Below, piece by piece: positions 7,349 through 16,778 of a stretch of 49,496 nucleotides of DNA. Source of the stretch: a virus. The notes under the pieces are model-generated. The model was not told the origin of the DNA. It ran no database searches and worked only from the letters and a program-made list of their open reading frames with translations. Location: positions 1-49,496 of the IMG/VR virus record IMGVR_UViG_3300048625_000063; one strand, 5' to 3'. Each line of letters begins with the position of its first letter. The stretch's first letter is position 1. The translations under genes were made by a program, and so were the position numbers.

Positions 7349-9382
7349 TTGTTTTCATTTAAACTTTCAGATGAATTCGTTGCGGAATACCGCACTAGAA
7401 AAGCGCCATTCGGTTATGCAGATGTTGCAGGCAACTCGGTAGGAGAAATTACCTTCCTACGCACTTACAGCCGTATCAAGGAAGACGGAACCAAGGAAAC
7501 TTGGGCAGACGTTTGTGAGCGTGTTACCAATGGAACCTACTCGCTTCAAAAGGATTACGCAAAGCAGCAGCGACTACCTTGGTCCGATGCTAAGGCACAG
7601 GCTTCTGCTCGTGAGTTCTACGACAGACTATTTGACCTGAAGTGGACACCACCGGGCCGTGGCTTGTGGGTAATGGGCACTAACATTGTAAATGAGCAGA
7701 AGAACTCTGCAGCTTTGCAGAATTGTGCTTTTGTATCTACCAATGAAATGACTAAAGCTAATCCAGCAAAGCCATTTGCTTTCCTTATGGAAGCATCTAT
7801 GCTTGGTGTTGGAGTTGGCTTTGATGATAAGGGCGCTGACAAGGGCTTTGACATCTATGAGCCAAGCAATCCAAATGAGTATGTAATTCCAGATACCCGT
7901 GAGGGCTGGGCTGAATCTACTGCTGCTCTAATCAATTCATTCTTGAAGCCAAACCAGCCTAACTGGGACTTCAACTATGACCAAGTTCGACCATATGGTG
8001 TTCCAATCAAGACCTTTGGAGGAACTGCCTCTGGTCCTGAACCACTGATGAAGCTGCACAACGGTATCCGAGCTATCTTCTGTGGCCGCAAAGGTGAAAA
8101 GCTAACCCGTAAGGATATTGCTGACATCGGCAACATGATTGGTGTAGCAGTTGTTGCAGGTAACGTTCGCCGTTCTGCAGAGTTGCTTATTGGTCGCATT
8201 GATGATGAGGATTTCCTCAACCTGAAGAATCCAGAGCGATTCCCAGAGCGTAACTCTTACGATGCTGAGACTCCGGGCTGGGGCTACATGAGCAACAACT
8301 CTGTAGAGGTTTCTGTTGGAACTGACTTCGACCCAATCATTGATGGCATTGTTCGTAATGGTGAGCCGGGAGTTATCTGGATGGATACTTCTCGCAAATA
8401 TGGCCGTCTCGCTGACCCAATCAATAACAAGGACCACCGAGTAGTCGGCTATAACCCTTGTGCAGAACAAAGCCTTGAAAGCTTTGAGATGTGCACCTTG
8501 GTTGAGACCTACTTGAACCGTCACGATAACTTGGATGACTTCAAGCGAACCCTAAAGTTCGCTTACCTTTATGCCAAGACAGTTACGCTTCTACCTACTC
8601 ACTGGGAAGAAACCAACGCAATCATGCAGCGCAATCGCCGTATCGGAACCTCAGTTTCTGGTGTTGCAAACTTTGCTGATACACAGGGTCTACCAATCCT
8701 GCGTCAGTGGATGGATGAGGGCTATGCTATTGTAAAGAACTATGATAGCATCTACAGCGAGTGGCTAGGTATCCGTGAATCAATCAAGACTACTACGGTA
8801 AAGCCATCAGGAACTGTATCAATCCTTGCTGGTGAAAGCCCCGGTGTTCATTGGACTCCGGGTGGTGAATACTTCCTACGAGCAATTCGCTTCAAGAAGT
8901 CTGACCCAATGTTGCCACTATTCAAAATGGCTAACTACCGAGTTGAAGATGATGTAACTGATGTGGATGGAACCTCTGTGGTTTACTTCCCAATCAAGGC
9001 TGGTGCAAAGCGTGCAGAACGTGATGTATCAATCTATGAGAAGATGAACCTAGCAGCTACTGCACAGCGTTACTGGTCAGATAACTCAGTTTCCGTAACT
9101 GTGTCATTTGACCCAGAAACAGAAGCAGATGCAGTTGGAACTGTGCTTCATATGTATGATGGCCAGCTAAAGACTGTATCGTTCCTACCAAGTGGTAACT
9201 TCACATACCCACAGATGCCTTACACTCAGATTACTAAGGAAGAATATGATGAGTACGGTCAGCAGTTGTTCACCATTGATTTTGATGGTGTGTATGCTGG
9301 CATGGCAGCTGATGCAGTTGGCGAAGCTTACTGCACTACAGATGCTTGTGAAGTCAAGCTGATTGTAGAAAATCAGAAGTAA
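7349..9382 (+). CDS. nrdJ: adenosylcobalamin-dependent (class II) ribonucleoside-triphosphate reductase
   Basis: Reduces ribonucleotides to deoxyribonucleotides with coenzyme B12, independent of oxygen. The start is TTG 7349, 7 nt after AAGGAGG and downstream of the promoter; the frame is open further up but that lies before the transcription start. The 677-residue length fits the monomeric Lactobacillus leichmannii type. Seen: N-terminal FLRTYSRIKEDG, LQNCAFVST with C126 (redox pair), NPCAEQSLE with C371 and E373 (radical site), KPSGTVSILAGESPG, and a C-terminal C662/C667 pair (CTTDAC) that would take electrons from thioredoxin, which this phage encodes at 31060. It stands alone between terminators inside the structural genes. 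Confidence 0.95.
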   Translation: MFSFKLSDEFVAEYRTRKAPFGYADVAGNSVGEITFLRTYSRIKEDGTKETWADVCERVTNGTYSLQKDYAKQQRLPWSDAKAQASAREFYDRLFDLKWTPPGRGLWVMGTNIVNEQKNSAALQNCAFVSTNEMTKANPAKPFAFLMEASMLGVGVGFDDKGADKGFDIYEPSNPNEYVIPDTREGWAESTAALINSFLKPNQPNWDFNYDQVRPYGVPIKTFGGTASGPEPLMKLHNGIRAIFCGRKGEKLTRKDIADIGNMIGVAVVAGNVRRSAELLIGRIDDEDFLNLKNPERFPERNSYDAETPGWGYMSNNSVEVSVGTDFDPIIDGIVRNGEPGVIWMDTSRKYGRLADPINNKDHRVVGYNPCAEQSLESFEMCTLVETYLNRHDNLDDFKRTLKFAYLYAKTVTLLPTHWEETNAIMQRNRRIGTSVSGVANFADTQGLPILRQWMDEGYAIVKNYDSIYSEWLGIRESIKTTTVKPSGTVSILAGESPGVHWTPGGEYFLRAIRFKKSDPMLPLFKMANYRVEDDVTDVDGTSVVYFPIKAGAKRAERDVSIYEKMNLAATAQRYWSDNSVSVTVSFDPETEADAVGTVLHMYDGQLKTVSFLPSGNFTYPQMPYTQITKEEYDEYGQQLFTIDFDGVYAGMAADAVGEAYCTTDACEVKLIVENQK

Positions 9383-9390
9383 GATATAAT
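9363..9390 (+). promoter_or_regulatory. promoter for a short RNA
   Basis: TTGTAG (9363-9368), 16-bp spacer, perfect TATAAT (9385-9390), overlapping the end of the RNR gene. The predicted start near 9397 is followed only by two hairpins. Confidence 0.5.
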
Positions 9391-9396
9391 AATATA

Positions 9397-9456
9397 GTGA
9401 CTTTCCTCCTTAGTCACATGAAGACCCCCGTTGAGCTTTCGCTCCGGGGGTTTTCG
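9397..9456 (+). ncRNA. candidate ~60-nt small RNA with anti-Shine-Dalgarno loop
   Basis: Downstream of TATAAT 9385-9390 lie GTGACT (9397-9402) and AGTCAC (9412-9417), a perfect 6-bp stem with the loop TTCCTCCTT, then a terminator at 9421-9456. No reading frame of note lies between. The loop carries CCTCC, the same word as the anti-Shine-Dalgarno tail of 16S rRNA, so it could pair with AGGAGG ribosome sites, many of which occur in this phage. This is inference from promoter, hairpin and terminator; it could also be just the RNR 3' end. Confidence 0.42.
9421..9456 (+). terminator. rho-independent terminator
   Basis: ACCCCCG (9424-9430) pairs with CGGGGGT (9445-9451), with inner GAGC/GCTC around a TTTC loop, then TTTTCG. 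It ends the RNR and candidate small-RNA transcripts. Confidence 0.85.
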
Positions 9457-9464
9457 CTTACTTG

Positions 9465-9473
9465 TGGTATAAT
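9465..9473 (+). promoter_or_regulatory. extended -10 promoter TGG-TATAAT, near-leaderless
   Basis: TGG 9465-9467 and TATAAT 9468-9473; the fibre-gene ATG is at 9483, nine bases on, with no ribosome site. The RNA would start 0-3 nt before the start codon. Confidence 0.65.
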
Positions 9474-9482
9474 AAGTATACA

Positions 9483-11159
9483 ATGATAATCTTCCCAGAT
9501 ACTAATCTACCTCCCCAATCAGCCGACTGGACTGATAAGGTTGAGCTTGAGATTAAGAAGCTAGACAAGCGACCCATCGGAGGCGGTGGTGGCGGAGATT
9601 CTGGCACAGGTTCTGGACCGCAAGGACCAGCTGGACCTCAGGGACCTCAGGGCATCCAAGGAGAACAGGGTCCAGAAGGCCCTCAGGGGCCTCAAGGAGA
9701 CGCTGGCCCTCAGGGTGAGCAGGGAATTCAGGGTGTACAGGGTGAGCAGGGCCTACAGGGCTTACAGGGCGTTAAAGGTGATGCTGGTGACCAAGGTATT
9801 CAGGGCATCCAAGGCAATACTGGACCAAAAGGCGATACTGGTGACCAAGGGATTCAAGGCGTAAAGGGTGATACTGGTGCTCAGGGTATTCAAGGTATAC
9901 AGGGTATCCAAGGAATTCAAGGAGACCAAGGACCACAGGGTGATACTGGACCACAGGGTGACCAAGGTATTCAGGGTATTCAAGGAGTCAAAGGTGACAC
10001 TGGAAATACTGGAGCTACTGGAGCGCAAGGTCTAACTGGACTAAGCGCATATCAGGTTGCACAGCTTGAGGGTTTTACTGGCACTGAAGTTGAGTGGCTT
10101 GCATCGCTTGTTGGTGCGAACGGTGCTGACGGTGCTGATGGTGCTCAAGGTATACAGGGTGTCCAAGGAATTCAAGGTCCTGCAGGAGCCGATGGTGCTG
10201 ATGGTGCAACTGGAGCTACTGGTCCAGCAGGTCCCGGTGTAGCAGCTGGTGGAACTACTGGTCAGTTCCTTACTAAAGTTGATGGCACTGACTATAATAC
10301 AACTTGGTCTTCTACTGCACCATCTGCTGGATATACTTCAGTTGTCAAGCATGAAGTAAAACTTGGTGAAGCAATTGCTAAGGGCCAAGCAGTTTATGTT
10401 TCATCTGCTGATGGCACAAACATGATTGTTTCCAAGGCCTCAAATGCCGCAGAAGCAACATCATCAAAGACGATGGGCCTACTTGAAGCAGGCGGTTCTA
10501 CCAACGCTAAAGTAAATGTTATTACTGAAGGTTTGCTTGCTGGCTTAGATACTTCAACTGCAACTGTTGGCGATGCTGTGTGGCTTGGCACTAATGGTAA
10601 TCTAATTTTCTGGCACTATGGTGGTTCAACCACTAAGCCATCTGCACCAGACCACCTTGTTTTTATCGGTATTGTTACTCGTGTAAATGCAAACAATGGT
10701 GAAATTTTCGTCAAGCCACAAAATGGATTCGAATTAGAAGAATTACATAATCTTCAAGTTTCTGCTGCTGCTGCTGGGAACACTATTACCTATAATGGTT
10801 CTGGTCAGTGGATTGCTGGGCAGTATGGATACTCTAACTTGAGTGGAATTCCATCTACATTTGCTCCATCGGCACATACTCATTCGCCATCTGAAATTAC
10901 TGGAACTGCAGTTATTACTTCTGATAGCAGACTAAGTGATTCTCGCACGCCAATTGGAACTGCTGGTGGAGACCTAACTGGGACCTACCCCAACCCAACT
11001 CTTGCTGCTACTGCAGTAACTGCTGGTTCTTATACTTCTGCAAACATCACAGTAGATGCTAAAGGTCGCATTACTTCTGCATCAAATGGTTCTGGTGGTG
11101 GCGGTAGTGTAATAGTAAATGACTCACAACTAATACTTGCAGTACAAATTTTTGGATAG
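9483..11159 (+). CDS. collagen-like tail fibre / adhesin
   Basis: A 558-residue virion protein. The N-terminus ([16 protein letters not shown]) resembles that of the tail protein at 28875 and may be an anchoring motif. Residues about 45-190 and 210-255 are Gly-X-Y repeats ([29 protein letters not shown]) that should form a collagen-type triple helix, split by [19 protein letters not shown], an insert common in phage collagen-like fibres. The C-terminal part is beta-rich and ends with a fibre-type [20 protein letters not shown] segment. The start is ATG 9483; an upstream TTG would lie before the promoter start. Likely trimeric and involved in host attachment. Confidence 0.85.
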   Translation: MIIFPDTNLPPQSADWTDKVELEIKKLDKRPIGGGGGGDSGTGSGPQGPAGPQGPQGIQGEQGPEGPQGPQGDAGPQGEQGIQGVQGEQGLQGLQGVKGDAGDQGIQGIQGNTGPKGDTGDQGIQGVKGDTGAQGIQGIQGIQGIQGDQGPQGDTGPQGDQGIQGIQGVKGDTGNTGATGAQGLTGLSAYQVAQLEGFTGTEVEWLASLVGANGADGADGAQGIQGVQGIQGPAGADGADGATGATGPAGPGVAAGGTTGQFLTKVDGTDYNTTWSSTAPSAGYTSVVKHEVKLGEAIAKGQAVYVSSADGTNMIVSKASNAAEATSSKTMGLLEAGGSTNAKVNVITEGLLAGLDTSTATVGDAVWLGTNGNLIFWHYGGSTTKPSAPDHLVFIGIVTRVNANNGEIFVKPQNGFELEELHNLQVSAAAAGNTITYNGSGQWIAGQYGYSNLSGIPSTFAPSAHTHSPSEITGTAVITSDSRLSDSRTPIGTAGGDLTGTYPNPTLAATAVTAGSYTSANITVDAKGRITSASNGSGGGGSVIVNDSQLILAVQIFG

Positions 11160-11167
11160 GAAAACAA

Positions 11168-11530
11168 ATGGCAACTTTTACTAAAATACCATTATCTGCA
11201 GCAGCTACTGGAGCACCAATTAAAGTAGCCGCAATTGCATCTACTGGAACTCTAATTCATGCAACTGGAACTTCTGCAGCTACGCTTGATGAGGTTTGGC
11301 TCTATGCTTATAATTCTTCAGCAGCAGCACTGCTGCTTACTATTCAATATGGCGGTATTGCTACGCCAGATAATGATATAAAAATAGTTATCCCAGCACA
11401 GTCTGGTCTTACACTAATAGTTCCGGGCCTTATCCTATCTGGAACTGGAGCTGCTGCCTCAAGTATTTATGCTTATACTACAGTTACAAATGTGGTAACT
11501 ATTAGTGGATACGTAAATAGGATTGCATAA
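11168..11530 (+). CDS. tail-associated beta-rich protein, 120 aa (unknown)
   Basis: It sits between two fibre genes, with an AGGAAAAC ribosome site. The sequence is Ala/Thr/Ile-rich with alternating hydrophobics, suggesting a small beta-sandwich. No family recognised. The context suggests a capping or linking subunit of the fibre complex. Its stop overlaps the next ATG (TAATG), implying coupled translation with the repeat adhesin. Confidence 0.7.
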   Translation: MATFTKIPLSAAATGAPIKVAAIASTGTLIHATGTSAATLDEVWLYAYNSSAAALLLTIQYGGIATPDNDIKIVIPAQSGLTLIVPGLILSGTGAAASSIYAYTTVTNVVTISGYVNRIA

Positions 11531-13911
11531 TGCAGAGATTAAGAGAACTATCATCTTCTCAGATTTCTAGCTGGCATAATAATACTGATAAAAATATACT
11601 TGCCCCAGCTAGAGCAGCTGCTTTAGGAGAATACCCACTTTCTACCCTTGAAAAAACTGCATCTAACTCATGGGTAAGGGAAGCCGATTGGCCCAGTTTA
11701 CCAGCCCTTGCCAATAATACTTTTAATGGATTAGTTTCGGTTTCTGATGTGCTTGATGGGAATAGAGTTGCATTATCTGTAACTGTTACTGGTGGTTTTA
11801 CGGTTGACTGGGGAGACGGCACAGTAGATAGCTGGGCCTCCGCAGCTACCGCACAGCATCAATATACCTACTCAACCTTGGGTACATCTGTAGTTGCTAG
11901 AGGCTATAAAACAGCAATAGTAAAAGTAACCTCCACTACGGGTGGAGCCGCTTGGTCTGCATTTACTTTGCAAAAGGTTCATAGCGCAATTGCGTCTGCT
12001 GGAACCCCTACAAACTTAGGTAGCTGGCTTGACATAAATATTCAAGCACCATCAATGACCTCGCTTTTAATAGGCCACCAAAGTATGCTATATCAATATG
12101 GTGGACTAGAGCAGATTACCATTGGAACCCATTCTGTTACTGTCATGAATGGTCTATTTTCAGGATGCTACTCCCTTCGCTCTGTGCCATTATTTGATAC
12201 CTCTGCTGTTACTGATATGTCTTATATGTTTAGGTTCACGCCTATTGAAACTGTGCCATTGCTAAATACCCAATCAGTAACTGTAATGACTTCAATGTTT
12301 CAGCAATGTAATAATATTCAGACAATACCATTATTTAATACTCAAAATGTATTATTTATGGATTCAATGTTTTCTAGTTGCTATTCTCTACAGTCTGTCC
12401 CACAGCTCAATACTGTAAAAGTTACAAATATGGGTTCGATGTTTAACGGTTGTACTGCATTAACATCTGTTCCACAATTTAATACTGTAGCAGTAACTAA
12501 TATGAGCTCAATGCTTGCAAGCACTAAAATATCATCAGTTCCATTATTTAATACTGCAGCTGTTACTACTATGGCTAGTATGTTTTCTGGATGTGCTTCA
12601 TTAGTATCTGTGCCACAGTTCAATACTGCAAATGTTACCGGAATGAACGCTATGTTCTCCAGCTGCACCTCTTTGCGCTCTGTGCCACTATTCAATACTA
12701 TAAAAGTTACAAGTATGTCAGCTATGTTTAGTGCTTGTACTAGCCTAAAAAGCACACCGTCATTCAACACACCAGTTCTTACTGCTTGTGACTCAATGTT
12801 TCAAAACTGCACAACTCTTGAAACTGTTGGTAAATTTAATATTGCATCAGCTACGACAACAAGCTCTATGTTTAGCGGATGTTCTTCAATAGTTTCCCTT
12901 CCTGATTTTGCAACGTCTACATCTTTGACCAATGGTAGCAGTATGTTTACAAACTGCTTTAAGTTAATTTCATTATCAAATCTAACTTTAAATTTTACAA
13001 ACTGTTCCAACTTACTTAACTTATTTTCAAACTGCTACAGCTTGATATCACTTCCTACTATAACCACTGGAACAGCGCTTACTGCTGCCTCTGGAATGTT
13101 TGCCGGATGCGCATCATTGAAAATAATACCAACATTTACAACAACAAATGTTACCAACTTTATTTCAATGTTTAGCGGATGCTACTCTCTTACAGCTATT
13201 CCAACACTTACTACAACTGCTGCTACTAGCATGAATGGTACATTTTATGGATGTGGTTTAATTAGAGCATTTCCAGCAATGAATACATCAAATGTTACTG
13301 ATTTCAGTAATATGTTTGCAAACTGTTATGCACTTACTACTGTTCCGGCTTTAGATACATCAAAAGCAACTACTATGGCTGGTATGTTTACATCATGTTA
13401 TTCATTAAAATATGTACCACCACTTAGTGGTCGTTCTATAACAGTAGCAATGACTACAACAAGCCATGTATTTAATGCTGCAAAATCCTGTGAATCATTT
13501 GTTCTAACTGGTATTAAAAACAGTTTAACTATAGGTGCAATGGTATTATCGCCAACGGCATTAAATGCCTTCTATTCAGGCATGGCAGATAATAATGCTT
13601 ATACTGTTACTGGAGTAGTTGGCAATGGAACAACTGCAACATATACAGTTTCTGGAACTTGTAGAATTGTTGTTGGACAAAATGTTACGGTAACTGGAAT
13701 AAGTCCTGCTGGTTACAACGTAACTAATGCAGTTGTTACGGCATCAAATTCTACATCATTTACAGTAGCTAATGCAACTGTAACTACATATGCATCTGGT
13801 GGAGCTATCGCAGCACTAGCAGGACAGATTGTTACTGTTACTGGTAACTGGGGAGTAGCATCAGATGACACTACAATTGCAACTAATAAGGGATGGACTG
13901 TAACGGGATAA
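11530..13911 (+). CDS. BspA-like (DUF285) repeat surface protein, putative receptor-binding adhesin
   Basis: A 793-residue protein. The N-terminal part has a PKD-like stretch with VDWGDGTVD (about 92-100) and a following HQYTY. From about residue 195 to 640 there are some 20 repeats of about 24 residues of the form NTxxVTxMxxMFxxCxSLxSVPxF, the BspA/DUF285 leucine-rich-repeat family best known from bacterial and protist surface adhesins. The C-terminus is a Thr/Val-rich beta region. The DNA is visibly more AT-rich than its neighbours and uses TTA/AAT codons more, suggesting transfer. It follows the previous gene with a 1-nt overlap. It most likely forms a host-contacting tail appendage. Confidence 0.8.
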   Translation: MQRLRELSSSQISSWHNNTDKNILAPARAAALGEYPLSTLEKTASNSWVREADWPSLPALANNTFNGLVSVSDVLDGNRVALSVTVTGGFTVDWGDGTVDSWASAATAQHQYTYSTLGTSVVARGYKTAIVKVTSTTGGAAWSAFTLQKVHSAIASAGTPTNLGSWLDINIQAPSMTSLLIGHQSMLYQYGGLEQITIGTHSVTVMNGLFSGCYSLRSVPLFDTSAVTDMSYMFRFTPIETVPLLNTQSVTVMTSMFQQCNNIQTIPLFNTQNVLFMDSMFSSCYSLQSVPQLNTVKVTNMGSMFNGCTALTSVPQFNTVAVTNMSSMLASTKISSVPLFNTAAVTTMASMFSGCASLVSVPQFNTANVTGMNAMFSSCTSLRSVPLFNTIKVTSMSAMFSACTSLKSTPSFNTPVLTACDSMFQNCTTLETVGKFNIASATTTSSMFSGCSSIVSLPDFATSTSLTNGSSMFTNCFKLISLSNLTLNFTNCSNLLNLFSNCYSLISLPTITTGTALTAASGMFAGCASLKIIPTFTTTNVTNFISMFSGCYSLTAIPTLTTTAATSMNGTFYGCGLIRAFPAMNTSNVTDFSNMFANCYALTTVPALDTSKATTMAGMFTSCYSLKYVPPLSGRSITVAMTTTSHVFNAAKSCESFVLTGIKNSLTIGAMVLSPTALNAFYSGMADNNAYTVTGVVGNGTTATYTVSGTCRIVVGQNVTVTGISPAGYNVTNAVVTASNSTSFTVANATVTTYASGGAIAALAGQIVTVTGNWGVASDDTTIATNKGWTVTG

Positions 13912-14117
13912 TGAACGCTGGATTTTATAAAACACAAGATGGTGAAGTTTATTATGGACCAAACTTTGTTGTTAGTGCAACATATGAATTATATAAAGAA
14001 TTTAAAGATTCTTATGAGTATCCAATTGATGGCTGGTATTGGTTTGAAGATGAAGATGAGGCTTATCTTTTCTTCAATATTGAAAAACCAATTGAGCTAC
14101 CTAGCATGGTAGAATAG
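13911..14117 (+). CDS. hypothetical protein, 68 aa
   Basis: ATG 13911 overlaps the adhesin stop codon (TAATG), so it is probably translated by re-initiation. It is rich in aromatic and acidic residues (YPIDGWYWFEDEDEAYLFF), reminiscent of small phage proteins next to tail fibres. A fibre chaperone or minor fibre subunit is possible; no motif decides it. Its last codons, GTA GAA TAG, form the -10 box of the next promoter. Confidence 0.65.
   Translation: MNAGFYKTQDGEVYYGPNFVVSATYELYKEFKDSYEYPIDGWYWFEDEDEAYLFFNIEKPIELPSMVE
14107..14115 (+). promoter_or_regulatory. extended -10 promoter TGG-TAGAAT, near-leaderless
   Basis: TGG 14107-14109 and TAGAAT 14110-14115, nine bases before ATG 14125. The box is built from the last codons and stop of the upstream gene. 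AGG within the nine bases is too short for a convincing ribosome site. Confidence 0.5.
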
Positions 14118-14124
14118 GTATATT

Positions 14125-15801
14125 ATGGCTGACATTCCCTCAAACCTCTCATACGGCACTGTTACTGGCCGATACCTGCTCGCCTACGCTGACTCTAATG
14201 ATGTTGGCTCTAATCCAGATGCTGTTCCGGCACAGGGAACTGTATACTTTACACCTTCCCCAAACTATATTCGTGATGTGGCTGCGTCTCCAGCACCAGT
14301 AACTCTTCTTCCAGCATCTGTTGAGTGTTCTCTAGATGCCAATGGATACATTACTGGATACACTGGTGACCTTGGTGTGCGGCTACTTGCTACTGATGAT
14401 GCTGATGGCTCTCCAGTTGACTGGACTTGGAGCGTTGAGTTCCGACTGACTGATGCTTCTGGTAATGCTATCCGTACTATTCCAAGTTTTAGCTTTTCAC
14501 TTCCCGGTGGTAGCACAGTTGACCTAACTGCAGCTACTCCAGTAGCTGATTCAAATGGGACTTATTATCTAACTGCTGGTCCAACTGGTCCTCAGGGACC
14601 TGCCGGAACCAATGGAACTAATGGAACTAACGGCATTGATGGCGTTGGCTATGATGGCGTAACTTCGACCACCTCACTTTCAATTGCAGCTGGCTCAAAA
14701 GCATTTACCGTCAATAAGATTGGTGCATATGCTGTCGGAACTCGTGTGCGGTTTGCATCCACGGCAACTCCAACAACCTACATGGAAGGTATTATTGCCA
14801 CCATTGTTGGCCTAGTTATAACTGTAACCGTAGATGCAACTTCTGGTTCTGGAACTCTTGCAGCATGGACAGCATCTGTTGCTGGTAACGTTGGTGCTAC
14901 TGGAACTCTTGCTGGTTTGAGTGCAACTGCACCAGTTACTTATGGTGGCGGTGTTATTGCGTTTGATGGCGCAAACAATAACGTAACTCTACGCACCCCA
15001 ATCTTTGGGTATACAACTACTGCAACTGCTGCAGGAACCACTACGTTGACCGTAGCAAGCACAATACAGCAGTTCTTTACTGGTTCCACAACTCAGACCA
15101 TTGTCCTCCCAGTAGCCTCCACAATGACGCTTGGTATGCGTTATGAGATTAGCAACGCATCAACTGGAATAGTAACCGTGAACTCTTCTGGTGGAAATGC
15201 TGTTATTGCTATTCCTGCAAACTCATCTGCTATTGTTACTTGCATCCTAACCTCAGGAACAACTGCTGCATCATGGGATGCTGAATTTTCTGGGTTCAAT
15301 GCTATAACTGGAACTGGCTCTGTTGTTCTTGCAACTAGCCCAAGCTTAACTACTCCTGCTCTTGGTGTAGCAACTGCTACCAGCATCAATGGAACGACTA
15401 TTCCATCAAGCGCAACCTTGCTCACCTCTACCTCAACTACTGTGCCTACTGCAGCTAACGCTACTTCTGCAAGTCAGTTTGGTTTCATGGGTTTGCCACA
15501 GGTATCTACAGCAACTGGACTTAGCTTAACTGCTGCTCATGCAGGGAAGCATATCTACACAACTGCAACTGCACAGACACACACGATTCCAGCAAATATC
15601 TCTGTGCCGCTTGAAATTGGAACTACCATTGTGTTCATTAATCCAGCTGCAGTATCTACTTCTATTGCAATTACCACTGATACTATGTATCTAGCTGGAA
15701 CTGGAACTACTGGAACTAGAGCCCTTGCTGCTTATGGCATGGCCACTGCTGTGAAGACTACAGCAACTACTTGGATGATTTCAGGAAACGGACTGAGCTA
15801 A
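14125..15801 (+). CDS. tail fibre protein with short collagen-like segment
   Basis: A 558-residue virion protein. The N-terminal beta domain (about 1-150, GTVTGRYLLAYADSNDVGSN) resembles the fibre-attachment domain seen in actinophage minor tail proteins. A short Gly-X-Y run (GPTGPQGPAGTNGTNGTNG, about 152-172) leads to a long Thr/Ala-rich beta region, including a segment like QTIVLPVASTMTLGMRYEIS found in many fibre tips. It probably trimerises. Its stop overlaps the next ATG. Confidence 0.78.
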   Translation: MADIPSNLSYGTVTGRYLLAYADSNDVGSNPDAVPAQGTVYFTPSPNYIRDVAASPAPVTLLPASVECSLDANGYITGYTGDLGVRLLATDDADGSPVDWTWSVEFRLTDASGNAIRTIPSFSFSLPGGSTVDLTAATPVADSNGTYYLTAGPTGPQGPAGTNGTNGTNGIDGVGYDGVTSTTSLSIAAGSKAFTVNKIGAYAVGTRVRFASTATPTTYMEGIIATIVGLVITVTVDATSGSGTLAAWTASVAGNVGATGTLAGLSATAPVTYGGGVIAFDGANNNVTLRTPIFGYTTTATAAGTTTLTVASTIQQFFTGSTTQTIVLPVASTMTLGMRYEISNASTGIVTVNSSGGNAVIAIPANSSAIVTCILTSGTTAASWDAEFSGFNAITGTGSVVLATSPSLTTPALGVATATSINGTTIPSSATLLTSTSTTVPTAANATSASQFGFMGLPQVSTATGLSLTAAHAGKHIYTTATAQTHTIPANISVPLEIGTTIVFINPAAVSTSIAITTDTMYLAGTGTTGTRALAAYGMATAVKTTATTWMISGNGLS

Positions 15802-16778
15802 TGACTGGCGTATTGGGCGGAGTTATTGGTTCGGCAGCAGCCTCAGCTTTTACAACTACTGGTGGAACCCCAGTTACCTCTGGTTCATATACCTATAGAG
15901 TATTTACTGCTAATGCAACCTTTGCTATTACATCTGGTGCTCCAAAAACTATTGAGTTCTTAGCTATTGCTGGTGGTGGTTCTGGAGGTACTGGACCAAC
16001 TACTGCTGCAAACTATTCTCCCGGCGGTGGTGGTGGAGCCGGAAGCATGGTTTACCATAGCCTATCGTTAGGTGCTGGAACTTCATATCCAATAGTTATT
16101 GGTGGTGGCGCTTCTGGAGTGAGTCCATCAAATGCAACTATTGGCTCTGCTGGAAACCAAGGAACTTCTACAACAATTAACACAACAACAGTAGTTGCAA
16201 CTGGTGGTGGTTATGGAGCTGCAAGCTCAACTACCTCAGCTACCAATGGTGGAACTGGTGGTTCTGGTGGTGGCGCACACCCATCAACCTCCGCAGCTGG
16301 AGTAGGTGGAACTGTTGGAACATTTACTGGAACTACACACTATGCAAATGCTGGAGGTATTGGTAACTCAACAGGCACTAGCACCATAGCTGGAGGTGGA
16401 GGTGGTGGTTCTGGTACGGTAGGAGGGGCTGCATCTTCAGGCACTGGTGGCACTGGTGGTGCTGGTTCAACTGCATATTCTACATGGCTAACTGCAATTA
16501 CTTCAGCAATGTCTGGAATTGGTGGATGGTCAACTGCAACATCTGGTGGTGCTATTGCCGGTGGTGGAGGTGGAGCTGGTGGAACAACTACTGCTCAAGT
16601 CGGTGGAGCTGGTGGAGCTGGTGGAGGTTCCGCTGCAGTAACTGGTGCGACTACTTCTGCTAATGGTATAACCAATACTGGTTCTGGCTCTGGTGGAGGT
16701 AGGTCAAGTAGCACTGCTATGGTAAATGCTACTGGTTCAGGTGGTTCAGGTTTGGTTATTGTGAGGTATCTAACATAA
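15801..16778 (+). CDS. glycine-rich tail adhesin
   Basis: A 325-residue protein, about one third Gly, with clusters such as GGGGGAGSMVY and GGGGGGSGTVGGAA. Such glycine-rich regions form polyglycine-II sandwich tips in T-even gp38-type adhesins and occur in actinophage minor tail proteins; the loops between glycine strands bind the receptor. The N-terminus (GSYTYRVFTANATFAI) is the usual entry to this domain. The start is ATG 15801, overlapping the previous stop; an earlier in-frame start lies inside the upstream gene. Confidence 0.78.
   Translation: MTGVLGGVIGSAAASAFTTTGGTPVTSGSYTYRVFTANATFAITSGAPKTIEFLAIAGGGSGGTGPTTAANYSPGGGGGAGSMVYHSLSLGAGTSYPIVIGGGASGVSPSNATIGSAGNQGTSTTINTTTVVATGGGYGAASSTTSATNGGTGGSGGGAHPSTSAAGVGGTVGTFTGTTHYANAGGIGNSTGTSTIAGGGGGGSGTVGGAASSGTGGTGGAGSTAYSTWLTAITSAMSGIGGWSTATSGGAIAGGGGGAGGTTTAQVGGAGGAGGGSAAVTGATTSANGITNTGSGSGGGRSSSTAMVNATGSGGSGLVIVRYLT

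Noticed and set aside
9483-9990. CRISPR array (regular repeats)
   Set aside because: The periodicity is 9 nt collagen codons with no unique spacers. I saw no CRISPR repeats elsewhere.
9586-10242. Several overlapping frames in the collagen-like fibre
   Set aside because: Produced by the repetitive Gly-X-Y coding sequence on both strands.
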